Source: Pumilibacter muris (GTDB lineage: Bacteria > Bacillota > Clostridia > Christensenellales > Pumilibacteraceae). Taken from it: DNA of 64,000 nt. Shown here one piece after another: positions 8,267 through 16,150 of this stretch. The notes beneath the pieces are model-generated. The model was not told the origin of the DNA and searched no databases. It was given only the letters and a program-made list of their open reading frames with translations. Where the stretch lies: contig NZ_CALPCN010000002.1 of the NCBI RefSeq assembly GCF_943193045.1, positions 62,001-126,000 of the forward strand, written 5' to 3'. How positions within the stretch are numbered: position 1 is the first letter of the stretch; every line of letters begins with the position of its first letter. The translations under genes were made by a program, and so were the position numbers.

Positions 8267-8746
8267 ATGGCATATCGCAAAACATTATATCGCGGTAAAC
8301 TTGCCGAGAAACAAACACAAAACGCATTATCACCCGAAAATCGAAAAAAGATTTTTACCGACGGTTGGGCGTATGGTTTTTACGTCCCCGAACGCTCGGC
8401 GACTATGTTTGGCGATGTGAAACCGCTTGCAAGTATTATCAAAACAGGCGACCCGCACGAATTAACGACGGGTATGTGGTTTGATGTAAAGGAAAACACG
8501 GTCGGACAATACATCGGCATTGACGACGCAGACAAAAAGCCTATTTTTGAAGGCGACATTGTGAAATGCGTTTATTGCGATAAAGTGTTTACGGGTTTTA
8601 TAGAATGGCAAGCAAGCGAGGCGCGTTTTCTTATTTATGACGGTCGCGGCGAGTGGTTGCCTATCGACGCAATAGACGACGAAATCGGGCTTGAAATAAT
8701 CGGCAATATGTACGACAACCCCGAATTACTGAAGGAGGCGGAATAA
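8267..8746 (+). CDS. YopX-family phage protein
   Basis: 159 residues. The segment VGQYIGIDDADKKPIFEGDI (about residues 83-102) and the closing IGNMYDNPELL are typical of the YopX family found in many Firmicutes phages, whose structure is a beta-barrel and whose function is not established. The ATG at 8267 has no strong ribosome-binding site and lies 2 bases after the previous stop, so coupled translation is likely. Confidence 0.8.
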   Translation: MAYRKTLYRGKLAEKQTQNALSPENRKKIFTDGWAYGFYVPERSATMFGDVKPLASIIKTGDPHELTTGMWFDVKENTVGQYIGIDDADKKPIFEGDIVKCVYCDKVFTGFIEWQASEARFLIYDGRGEWLPIDAIDDEIGLEIIGNMYDNPELLKEAE

Positions 8747-8970
8747 TGGCAAATTTACCGCGTCGCGTCAATGTTGCATTTACGATACCGATTGAACAAA
8801 CCATAACGCCCACAATGCCGAAACCCGACGGAAGCGGCGGGCAAGTGCGGCTCACTATGCGGGCGGACATCACAAAGACAAAACGCTTTTTTAGGCGGTT
8901 ACAAAAACTTTGCAAAAAGTACGGATATACCGTCGGCGAAATTCAACCCGCAAAGGAGTCGAAGCAATGA
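8746..8970 (+). CDS. Hypothetical phage protein, 74 aa
   Basis: Starts in the stop of the YopX gene (TAATG), with GGAGG upstream. The C-terminal half is a basic helix (KTKRFFRRLQKLCKKYG). No family recognised. Confidence 0.55.
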   Translation: MANLPRRVNVAFTIPIEQTITPTMPKPDGSGGQVRLTMRADITKTKRFFRRLQKLCKKYGYTVGEIQPAKESKQ

Positions 8971-9521
8971 AAAACCCGTACAAAATAATCGTTGCGGTCG
9001 ACTTTGACGGCACACTTTGCAAAGACGCATACCCGAACATCGGCGAGCCGCTCCCCTATTCCTTATATTATATAAAGGAACTTGCAAAAGACGGCGCAAT
9101 ACTTATTTTGCATACTTGCAGGGACGGCGCACTATTAGACGCGGCGGTTGCGTGGTGTAAAGAGCGCGGCATTGTGTTTGACTACATAAACGAAAACGTC
9201 CCCGAAAATATAGAGCGTTACGGCGGCGATACGCGCAAGATTTACGCGGATATATACGTCGACACAAATGCGGTCAACCCGCGCCGCCTTTTCGGTATCG
9301 GCGAATTTGACGAGAATATCGGCATATTTGAATATGCGGACGAAATCGCTCGCCGAGAACTATGCGAAACAAAATGTCTTTGCCCCGATATTCGGGCGGC
9401 GGGCAAATGTTGTAATTGCGACGTATTCTTTACCTTGCGACAACATTATGCCGCACAAATTATCGAAAACGCGGAAGCGGCAAAAGGCAAGCCGCCCACA
9501 TCGGCGGCGGGAGGCTCATAA
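8967..9521 (+). CDS. HAD-like hydrolase
   Basis: 184 residues. IIVAVDFDGTLCKDAYPNIG near the N-terminus is HAD motif I, with both catalytic aspartates in DFDGT. LILHTCRDG fits motif II. Such phage HAD proteins may be nucleotidases or 5'-nucleotide phosphatases, substrate unknown. A Cys cluster (CLCPDIRAAGKCCNCD) near residue 145 is unusual and may bind metal. AAGGAG precedes the ATG at 8967. Confidence 0.75.
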   Translation: MKNPYKIIVAVDFDGTLCKDAYPNIGEPLPYSLYYIKELAKDGAILILHTCRDGALLDAAVAWCKERGIVFDYINENVPENIERYGGDTRKIYADIYVDTNAVNPRRLFGIGEFDENIGIFEYADEIARRELCETKCLCPDIRAAGKCCNCDVFFTLRQHYAAQIIENAEAAKGKPPTSAAGGS

Positions 9522-10033
9522 TGTCAAGATATAAAAAACTTATGATACAACGCGGCGTAATGCAAAAGGCGGTTGCGGAAAAGGTACACAAAACCGACCC
9601 GCGCGTCGATACATCGCTTTTAAGTAAATTTGTAAACGACGTTTGCTTACCCACGCCGCGCACGCTTGAAACGATATGCAAAACGCTCGCTTGCGCTCCG
9701 CTCGATATATACGACCCCGCCGAAATCACGCTTGCGCCGCCTACATCGGCGCAGGAAGCGGCGGGCGGCGGCAATGCGGACAACCCCGCGCCGTCGGCGG
9801 AAGCGGCAAAGAAACGCGAACGTCGCCGCGTAAAAGGCTTATACAATCTTACGGTCGAAATACCCCGCGACGTTGCCGAGCGCGTATTTGCGTCCGAAGC
9901 ATTGCGAAAACTCGGCTATTTAAGCAAAAGCGACTTTGTGCGGCAAGCGGTCGCCGCGCTTGACGCTCGGCTATCCACAATCGAAGCAAAAGAAAAAGCC
10001 GCCCGCGAAACCACGCCGAACGGCAAAAAGTAA
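9521..10033 (+). CDS. HTH/ribbon-helix-helix DNA-binding protein
   Basis: 170 residues. The first 65 resemble a Cro/CI-type helix-turn-helix (VMQKAVAEKVHKTDPRVDTS then LSKFVNDVCLPTPRTLETI). A Pro/Ala-rich linker follows. The end (LYNLTVEIPRDVAERVFASE, LSKSDFVRQAVAALDARL) has the ribbon-helix-helix pattern. Two DNA-binding modules in one chain next to the presumed origin suggest a replication or transcription regulator. The preceding stop overlaps its ATG. Confidence 0.6.
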   Translation: MSRYKKLMIQRGVMQKAVAEKVHKTDPRVDTSLLSKFVNDVCLPTPRTLETICKTLACAPLDIYDPAEITLAPPTSAQEAAGGGNADNPAPSAEAAKKRERRRVKGLYNLTVEIPRDVAERVFASEALRKLGYLSKSDFVRQAVAALDARLSTIEAKEKAARETTPNGKK

Positions 10034-10044
10034 AGACCACAATC

Positions 10045-10122
10045 AAGACAAAGAAACGGGCGGTCGAAATTGGCACTTCCGACCGCCCGCGAAACTTGAC
10101 ACAAAACTATGTCAACCAAACC
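10045..10122 (-). ncRNA. Leftward antisense small RNA upstream of rep
   Basis: A perfect consensus promoter reads leftward here, and about 75 bases on a hairpin with a T-rich tail ends the transcript. The RNA would hold two stem-loops: TTGACA/TGTCAA with an 8-base loop (10096-10115) and the terminator stem (10057-10089). It has no reading frame and is antisense to the leader of the rep transcript. Rolling-circle plasmids often limit Rep synthesis with such RNAs, so copy control is a reasonable inference. Confidence 0.6.
10057..10089 (-). terminator. Terminator of the antisense RNA
   Basis: CGGGCGGTCG and CGACCGCCCG form a perfect 10-bp stem with a 13-base loop. On the minus strand it is followed by TTTCTTTGTCTT. 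On the plus strand no T run follows, so leftward termination is favoured. A cruciform at an origin is the alternative. Confidence 0.6.
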
Positions 10123-10128
10123 GATAAT

Positions 10129-10157
10129 ATTATACCACATCGGCGGCAAAGTGTCAA
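10129..10157 (-). promoter_or_regulatory. Perfect consensus leftward promoter
   Basis: TTGACA (10157-10152), 17 bp, TATAAT (10134-10129). It is the only strong minus-strand promoter seen in the rightward early and late blocks. Confidence 0.75.
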
Positions 10158-10228
10158 TGTTTTGCAAGCGAAAAACCGTGCTATTGCGTCCTCGTAATGA
10201 AGTATTATCGTATCAACGACGCAAGCAG

Positions 10229-10351
10229 GATAAACAGGCAACGCGCCCCGCGCTTTATACCCCTTTGCGATAAACTTTGAGGGGGTCGAGAAAGGGGGCG
10301 GCGGGGGAAAACATCGGGGGCGTTTGATAAACTCGATAAAGAAAGATAACT
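10229..10351 (+). other. Candidate replication origin: iterons and four G5 runs
   Basis: GATAAAC occurs at 10229, 10269 and 10326, with GATAAAG at 10335 and GATAACT at 10345. Between them lie four runs of exactly five G (10281, 10294, 10303, 10316) separated by 8, 4 and 8 bases, a pattern able to fold as a G-quadruplex. The rest of the gene-free stretch 10034-10434 holds the antisense RNA and C-rich sequence. Its place directly before an HUH Rep gene suggests the double-strand origin. The nick site was not identified. Confidence 0.5.
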
Positions 10352-10434
10352 CCCCTTTTAGCCCCCGCGTGTTGTCCCCCGCTTTTTTGGCTATTCTTTG
10401 TCTTTTACGTTAAAGCAATTTATCGGAGGCAATT

Positions 10435-11304
10435 ATGGCAAAACGCTACTACACACTCGACCCGCAAAAATACGACTTTGACGAGATATTCGGCATTGAA
10501 GCGCAGGAAGCGGAACGCGACGCTCTTTTGCAATCGTTCAATGACCCGCACGTTGTGAAATATCGAACAAAGACAATTAAAAGCGGTAACGTGCTTGAAG
10601 TTGAGGTTTACCCGATATGGGACACCCACACTTCAACATCAAGGGCAAGGAAAACAAAAGAAAGCCGCGAAGCGCAAAAGCGGCTCAATTACAAAAATGC
10701 GGTCAAACAGGTTGTGCGGCTTATCAATGCGAATTTTACCGACGCGGACTTTTGGGCGACCTTTACATACGATAACGCCCACTTACCGAAAACCTATGCG
10801 CAAGCACAACGGGAAGTGCAAAAGTTTATTCGCAGATTAAAGCACTATGCCGAACGACACGCCTTCGCCCCACTCAAATACGTTTATTGGACGGAATTTG
10901 AAAACGACGAAAAGAAAGGTAAACGCCGCATACACCACCACATCGTAACGAACTTTGCCGACCGCGATGTTATGGAGGACTTATGGGGCAACGGCGGCCG
11001 AAACAATGTGCGACGGCTTGTTGCGGACGACAGCGGCTATGAAGGTATGGCGCGGTATTGTATGAAAGACCCGAAAGGCTTAAAACGATACGTCGCGTCA
11101 AAGAACTTGAAAAAGCCGCAAATCACAGTATCGGACACAAAGTTTACGCGGCGCAAGGTCAACCGCATTATGTACGACAAAGTCAACTCTTACGCCGTTT
11201 TTGAAAACCTTTACAAAGGCTATCAAATGACGGACATCAAGAAAAAAACAAGCGAATACACGACGGGCGCGTATGTGTACGTCAAAATGAAACGCAAGGA
11301 GTGA
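10435..11304 (+). CDS. HUH-type rolling-circle replication initiator
   Basis: 289 residues. After a charged N-terminus, DFWATFTYDNAHLPKTY (about residues 103-119) matches the first strand of Rep_ORF2/G2P-type HUH endonucleases. GKRRIHHHIVTNF (about 161-173) carries the metal-binding His cluster. YEGMARYCMKDPKG followed by SKNLKKP holds candidate catalytic tyrosines. Such enzymes nick one strand and prime rolling-circle replication. GGAGG lies 7 bases before the ATG. Finding it in a tailed-phage genome without a recognisable helicase loader or DnaA-type initiator makes it the main replication protein by inference. Confidence 0.8.
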   Translation: MAKRYYTLDPQKYDFDEIFGIEAQEAERDALLQSFNDPHVVKYRTKTIKSGNVLEVEVYPIWDTHTSTSRARKTKESREAQKRLNYKNAVKQVVRLINANFTDADFWATFTYDNAHLPKTYAQAQREVQKFIRRLKHYAERHAFAPLKYVYWTEFENDEKKGKRRIHHHIVTNFADRDVMEDLWGNGGRNNVRRLVADDSGYEGMARYCMKDPKGLKRYVASKNLKKPQITVSDTKFTRRKVNRIMYDKVNSYAVFENLYKGYQMTDIKKKTSEYTTGAYVYVKMKRKE

Positions 11305-11308
11305 AAAA

Positions 11309-12067
11309 ATGAAATACATCGGCAGTAAAGCAAAAATCGCAAACGAAATCGTCCCGATTTTGCAAAGTTACATATCCGCGTACAACATCAAGCAGTACGT
11401 CGAGCCGTTTGCGGGCGGTTTTAACGTAATCGACAAAATACAATGCGAATACAGGCTCGGCAACGATATTGACCCGCTTGTATGCGAACTCGTCGAAGCG
11501 TGCCGCGAAAACCCCGCACTTTTGGACGAATTGAACACGCCTTCCCGCGCCGAATATTACGACGTGCGGGATAACCCCGACAAATATCCGTGTTGGTATC
11601 GCGCGGCGGTGCTTTTATTCGGCTCTTACAATGCCCGCGTTTACGGCGGTTGCTATGGCGCGACGGCAGTTACGAAAGACGGCAAAACGCGAAATTATTT
11701 TAACGAAGCCTGCGAGAATTTTCGCCGTCAATTACCCGCCTTGCGCAATATTCTTGTCGGGTGTTGCGATTATCGGGAATTGCGACTCCCCGAACGGGAG
11801 CGCGTGCTTGTTTATTGCGACCCGCCGTATTCGGACGGTATCGGTTACGGCGGAGGCAAATTCGATACGGCGCAATTTTGGGAATGGTGCAGGACGCAAA
11901 CGGCGGCGGGGCATATCGTAATCGTAAGCGAATACGCCGCACCCGACGACTTTGTTTGTATTTGGCAACACGAAATAACGACGCACTTAAACAACCGCAA
12001 CAAGCAAAATCGCATTGAAAAATTATTTATACACGGAGGCGCACAATGGCACAAATACACGACTTGA
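11309..12067 (+). CDS. Dam-type (alpha-class) DNA adenine methyltransferase
   Basis: 252 residues. MKYIGSKAKIANEIVPIL at the N-terminus and YVEPFAGGFNVI (about residues 30-41) form the SAM site; VLVYCDPPYSDGIGYGG (about 170-186) is the catalytic motif. The order FAGG then DPPY marks the D12/Dam group, which methylates adenine N6. No cognate nuclease is adjacent. It is the fourth methylase of this prophage. Confidence 0.92.
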   Translation: MKYIGSKAKIANEIVPILQSYISAYNIKQYVEPFAGGFNVIDKIQCEYRLGNDIDPLVCELVEACRENPALLDELNTPSRAEYYDVRDNPDKYPCWYRAAVLLFGSYNARVYGGCYGATAVTKDGKTRNYFNEACENFRRQLPALRNILVGCCDYRELRLPERERVLVYCDPPYSDGIGYGGGKFDTAQFWEWCRTQTAAGHIVIVSEYAAPDDFVCIWQHEITTHLNNRNKQNRIEKLFIHGGAQWHKYTT

Positions 12068-12303
12068 AAATTTTACCCGAATACTACGACGCGGTTGACA
12101 AAGGCGTAAAAACTTACGAATTACGGTTTGACGACCGAAATTACACTGTCGGCGATATGCTGATATTGCGCGAATGGGAAAACGGGCAATATACGGGCAA
12201 GCGGCTTACGGCAAAAATAACGCACATCTTAAAAGACTTTGTCGGCTTGACCGACGGTTGGGCGGTTTTAAGTATCAAGAAAATGGAGGGCAAAAAATGT
12301 TAA
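12046..12303 (+). CDS. DUF3850 (ASCH/PUA-like) protein
   Basis: 85 residues. IHDLKILPEYYDAVDKGVKT, FDDRNYTVGDMLILREWENG and YTGKRLTAKITHIL match the small DUF3850 family, a PUA-like fold thought to bind RNA or nucleotides. Common in phages, function unknown. It overlaps the Dam-type gene by 22 bases. Confidence 0.8.
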   Translation: MAQIHDLKILPEYYDAVDKGVKTYELRFDDRNYTVGDMLILREWENGQYTGKRLTAKITHILKDFVGLTDGWAVLSIKKMEGKKC

Positions 12304-12506
12304 AAAAAATATTATCGGCAATTTACATCGTCGCATTGCTTGTAATTGTGGTTTGCGTGCCTATATCGGCAATATGCGTTATTTGCAAACTATGCGCCGC
12401 GACTCCCCTATCTTGGCTCGGTGCGTGTGTGCCGCTTTTGATTGCGCTCGCCGCTTTTCCGCCCTTTATTTTATCAAAAATTTTGCTTGACATCGGCGGC
12501 AAATAA
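12297..12506 (+). CDS. Small membrane protein, two TM segments
   Basis: 69 residues, start ATG 12297 overlapping the previous gene's end. Two hydrophobic helices (ILSAIYIVALLVIVVCVPIS and LGACVPLLIALAAFPPFIL) separated by a short Cys-containing loop. It lies far from the lysis genes, so a holin role is not assumed. Confidence 0.6.
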   Translation: MLKKILSAIYIVALLVIVVCVPISAICVICKLCAATPLSWLGACVPLLIALAAFPPFILSKILLDIGGK

Positions 12507-12529
12507 ATTACCGAAACAAGGAGGTTAAA

Positions 12530-13126
12530 ATGCCGAAACAAACCCGAAACGACCCCGAAAAGAAAAAGACCGCGACAAAGGGCAAAAAACAGCCCGTAAA
12601 GGCGCAAAAGAAAACGGCGGCAAAACCGCCCGCCGAAGCGGAAAACACCGCAGAAAAAGGCAAACGCGGCGCAAAATCGCAATATGCAAATAAGGTTTTA
12701 CCTTATTTGGCGGATATTGAGCGTTATGTTCGATGTTGCGTTACTGAAGGCGATATTTGCAAATATTACGGGGTCGGCAAAACGCAATGGGCGCAATATA
12801 AGAAAGATTATCCCGAATTAACCGAAACGCTTTTACGCGCGCGGGAGAGTGCAAAACAGGACTTGCTCGACAACGCATATCGCGTCGCGGTTGGTTATTA
12901 CTACGAGGAAACACACACAATAACGGTCATTATCGACGGCAAGCCGTGCAAAAAAACATACGTCGACCGCAAGTATGCAAAGCCCGACGCAGGTATGATA
13001 CAATTCTTGCTCATTAACCGATATTCGGGCGAATTTGCCCGCGACCCGCAAGCGGTAGAATTGCGAAAAAAGGCGTTAGAACTTGCAAAAGACGGCAAGT
13101 TGCCCGACGGTTGGGAGGGCGTGTAA
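12530..13126 (+). CDS. Small-terminase-like HTH protein
   Basis: 198 residues. A Lys/Ala/Pro-rich disordered tail of 45 residues precedes a helix-turn-helix (EGDICKYYGVGKTQWAQYKK, about 80-99). It ends with AGMIQFLLINRYSGEFARDP, a sequence type seen in phage small terminase subunits. A separate P27-type small subunit is encoded at 13949, so this may be a second DNA-recognition factor or a regulator. Confidence 0.55.
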   Translation: MPKQTRNDPEKKKTATKGKKQPVKAQKKTAAKPPAEAENTAEKGKRGAKSQYANKVLPYLADIERYVRCCVTEGDICKYYGVGKTQWAQYKKDYPELTETLLRARESAKQDLLDNAYRVAVGYYYEETHTITVIIDGKPCKKTYVDRKYAKPDAGMIQFLLINRYSGEFARDPQAVELRKKALELAKDGKLPDGWEGV

Positions 13127-13128
13127 TT

Positions 13129-13824
13129 ATGCCGCTTGACCCGATACACGCCTTTTATTGCCGCAAAGAATATTTAACGCTCGCACAGTCTTGTAAGGTT
13201 AAAAGCGGCGGAATTTGCGCCCGTTGCGGCGGTGTATTCGATATGTGCGAATTGCGCCCACATCATAAAATCGAACTTACGCTCGACAACATCGACGACG
13301 TAAATATCACGCTAAACCCCGCAAACATCGAAGTATTGTGCCACGATTGCCACAATGCCACGCACGCTCGTTTTGGTAACGCGGTCGAACAAAAGCGCGT
13401 GTATGTTGTGTATGGCGCACCGTGCGCGGGCAAGTCGACTTATGTGTACAGCACCGCCACACGCAACGATATTGTCGTAAACCTTGACGCTATACATCGC
13501 GCAATATGTGTATGCGGGCAGTATGATAAACCCGACGCGACAAAGCGCGTCGCGTTCGCCTTGCGTGATTATTTGCTTGACGAAGCACGCACCGCAACGC
13601 CGCGCCGTCATTGGCAAGACGCGTATATTATCGGCACATATCCCGACCGCATTGACCGCGACAATATCGCGCGGGAATATCCGCCCGACGTGATTAACTT
13701 TGTACACATCGACACACCGAAGGCGGAATGTATCAAGCGAGCGCACGAAAACATCAAGCAAGCGGCAACGCGCGACGCGGTTGTCGGTTGGATAGAAAAA
13801 TATTTTGCACGTTATACGGAATGA
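13129..13824 (+). CDS. HNH endonuclease fused to a P-loop ATPase/kinase domain
   Basis: 231 residues. The N-terminal 80 form an HNH domain with zinc cysteines (CARCGG and CHDCHNATH) and the catalytic His in LRPHHKIEL. From residue 90 VYVVYGAPCAGKSTYV is a Walker A motif of a small kinase-like ATPase that continues to the end. HNH proteins next to terminase genes are needed for DNA cutting during packaging in HK97-like phages. Start ATG 13129 is chosen because it is 2 bases after the previous stop. Confidence 0.82.
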   Translation: MPLDPIHAFYCRKEYLTLAQSCKVKSGGICARCGGVFDMCELRPHHKIELTLDNIDDVNITLNPANIEVLCHDCHNATHARFGNAVEQKRVYVVYGAPCAGKSTYVYSTATRNDIVVNLDAIHRAICVCGQYDKPDATKRVAFALRDYLLDEARTATPRRHWQDAYIIGTYPDRIDRDNIAREYPPDVINFVHIDTPKAECIKRAHENIKQAATRDAVVGWIEKYFARYTE

Positions 13825-13854
13825 TACCCCCCTATCCTTGCAAAATTTTTGAAA

Positions 13855-13914
13855 CCCGAAAAGACTCCAAGCCGCAGTCAAAAAAAATTCACACCGAAGT
13901 TTTGACTTTTCGGG
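13855..13914. other. Nested inverted repeats before terS (possible packaging site)
   Basis: CCCGAAAAG (13855) pairs with CTTTTCGGG (13906-13914), and inside it GTCAAAA (13877) pairs with TTTTGAC (13900-13906). The gap 13825-13948 lies between the HNH gene and the small terminase, where cos or pac sites of related phages are often found. Confidence 0.35.
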
Positions 13915-13948
13915 CAAAAAGTTTTCAAATTCCAAAAAGGAGGCGGAA

Positions 13949-14299
13949 ATGAAAAAAAACAAAGATAAAAAAGCGATTGCCGACGGCGAATACAAACGGC
14001 TCGTCGGTTTGTATACGGCGGCAGGCGTGGACGAAATCAAATTGAAAATTTACGACGAACTTATCCGCAAGGTCGCGGAGGTTTTTGCTTGTTTGGAAGC
14101 AATCAAAGAATTGCCGTCGATAATTTACGACCCAAATAACCCGTCTATACAACGGGAAACGGCGGCGGGGCGTGCGCGGGTCAAGTATATGGCGCAATAC
14201 ACATCGGCAACGCAAAAATTAAACAAGGACTTGCTCGGCGGCTTAAACGGCGACGACGACGGCGATTTATCGGCTTATGACGACGACAACAACAATTAA
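13949..14299 (+). CDS. Terminase small subunit (P27-like)
   Basis: 116 residues. A helical core (YDELIRKVAEVFACLEAIKE) and RARVKYMAQYTSATQKLNKD fit the P27 small-terminase family, followed by an Asp/Asn-rich tail. It would recognise the packaging site and load the large subunit. AAGGAGG precedes the ATG by 7 bases. Overlaps terL by 23 bases. Confidence 0.7.
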   Translation: MKKNKDKKAIADGEYKRLVGLYTAAGVDEIKLKIYDELIRKVAEVFACLEAIKELPSIIYDPNNPSIQRETAAGRARVKYMAQYTSATQKLNKDLLGGLNGDDDGDLSAYDDDNNN

Positions 14300-16148
14300 C
14301 AACACGGAAGCGGCAACCCCCACCCCCGCCGAATGGACGCTCGTCAACCCAGATATTGACCCGCTTACAGGTTGGCAAGCATTAAGCGACGACATCGGCG
14401 GCAAGCATAGTTTTTTAATTGAATATTACAAGCGTTGCCGTTCGGGTGAAATCATAATCGGGCGCGAACTGAAAACCACGCTCGAAATGTTGATACAAGA
14501 CATTTTTTGCGGCGGCGGCAAATACCGTTTTACGCTCGACGCGGCACATCGGCGTATTGATTTTATCGAAAACGAAATAAAACATTTTCAAGCCCCCTTC
14601 GCGGGTAAGCCGTTTATTATGGCACTTTGTCAAAAGGCATTTACGGAGGCGATATTCGGGTTTTACGTTTACGATACCGAGTTGTCATACGGCGAAGGTT
14701 GGGTGCGCCGTTTTCAAGAAGTTTTATTCCTTGTCGCCCGCAAAAACGGAAAAACCCCGCTCGTTGGTGCGCTTGTGCTTGCCGAATGGTTTTGCGGCAA
14801 AATGGGTCAAGCGGTTATGTGTGCGTCAAACGATTATGCGCAAGCCGCGCTCGTTTTCAATGCTATTAACGCCTTCCGCGAAGAGTCGCGCACAATATCC
14901 CACGTTACCCGAAAAAACAATAAAGGCATATTTTTTGGTAACCCGAAGCAACGCAAAAAGACGGGTAAATTCTCGAAGCAAAACAAGGGGTCAATCGAAT
15001 TGATGTCGGCGAAGCAGGGTGCGAAAGAAGGTCGAAACCTTACGCTCGTTATTGCCGACGAAATTCACGAAATGAAAGATAACTCGACCGTCTTGCCGCT
15101 TATAACGTCGGTATCAACGCAGGACGAGCCGCTTTATTTTGAAATCACGACGGAGGGTATTGTGCGCGACGGCTATCTTGACGCGCGGTTATCCGACGCG
15201 CGAAAGTCGCTTAAAGGCGAAGCGGAAACCGATACGTCGCGTTGGTTGATATGGCTATACACGCAGGACAGCGAGGCGGAAATTTGGAACGATGAGCGCA
15301 GTTGGACGAAATCAAACCCGATGTACGGCATTGCGAAAAAGCCGTCATATTTGCGCAAAAAGGTTGACACGGCACGGCACAGCGGCGCAGACCGCGCGTT
15401 TATTCTTGCAAAAGACTTTAACATCAAGCAATTAGCGAGTAATGCGTGGTTGGAGGAAAAATACATTGATTGCCCCGCCACGTTTGATATTGCCGACTTT
15501 GCGGGCAGTTGGTGCATTATCGGGGTTGACCTTGCGGAAACAAATGACTTATGCGCTTGCACGTTTTTATTTATGCGCCCGAATGACCCCGTCAAATACT
15601 TGCACACAATGTATTTTGTAACGGCAGTCAAGGCGGGCGACGGGCAGTCGACCGACTCCCCCACTAACCCCGAAAAAAAGAATTACATCGAATGGGCGGA
15701 CGCGGGGCTTGTGCGTATCGTTCAAGACAACGTAATTGACGATACGGTCGTATCGGACTACATTTGGGACGTATTCCAAAAACACCGCATACGCCCGCTT
15801 ACGGTCGGTTACGACGAATGGCACGCGAAAGACTTTGCAAAGCAAATCGCGGCAAAATTCGGCAAAGAAGTACCGCGCAAAATACGAATGACAACCGACG
15901 CGCTCAATGTGCCGACCCGTAACGTCGAAAACGATTTACGGGCGCGGCTTATCAATTACAACAACAACGATATTTGCCGTTGGAACTTCCGCAACACAGC
16001 CGTCCGCGTCGATAAAAACGGGTTTGTTATGCCTTGTAAAATAAACGGCTATATCGGCAACAAGATTGACGGAACTATGTCAAAAGTAATCGCATACGCC
16101 GCATTACGCGAAGTTAAGTCGGCGTTTATGGCGAAAATAGGAGGCTAA
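14277..16148 (+). CDS. Terminase large subunit
   Basis: 623 residues, normal for the HK97/P27-associated family. The ATPase has VARKNGKT as Walker A (153-160) and LVIADEIHE as Walker B (257-265). The nuclease half opens with CIIGVDLAETNDLCA (about 405) and has a later acidic loop in VGYDEWHAKDF. The enzyme pumps DNA into the prohead and cuts it. The start at 14277 lacks a clear ribosome-binding site and is likely coupled to terS. Confidence 0.95.
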   Translation: MTTTTTINNTEAATPTPAEWTLVNPDIDPLTGWQALSDDIGGKHSFLIEYYKRCRSGEIIIGRELKTTLEMLIQDIFCGGGKYRFTLDAAHRRIDFIENEIKHFQAPFAGKPFIMALCQKAFTEAIFGFYVYDTELSYGEGWVRRFQEVLFLVARKNGKTPLVGALVLAEWFCGKMGQAVMCASNDYAQAALVFNAINAFREESRTISHVTRKNNKGIFFGNPKQRKKTGKFSKQNKGSIELMSAKQGAKEGRNLTLVIADEIHEMKDNSTVLPLITSVSTQDEPLYFEITTEGIVRDGYLDARLSDARKSLKGEAETDTSRWLIWLYTQDSEAEIWNDERSWTKSNPMYGIAKKPSYLRKKVDTARHSGADRAFILAKDFNIKQLASNAWLEEKYIDCPATFDIADFAGSWCIIGVDLAETNDLCACTFLFMRPNDPVKYLHTMYFVTAVKAGDGQSTDSPTNPEKKNYIEWADAGLVRIVQDNVIDDTVVSDYIWDVFQKHRIRPLTVGYDEWHAKDFAKQIAAKFGKEVPRKIRMTTDALNVPTRNVENDLRARLINYNNNDICRWNFRNTAVRVDKNGFVMPCKINGYIGNKIDGTMSKVIAYAALREVKSAFMAKIGG

Positions 16149-16150
16149 TT

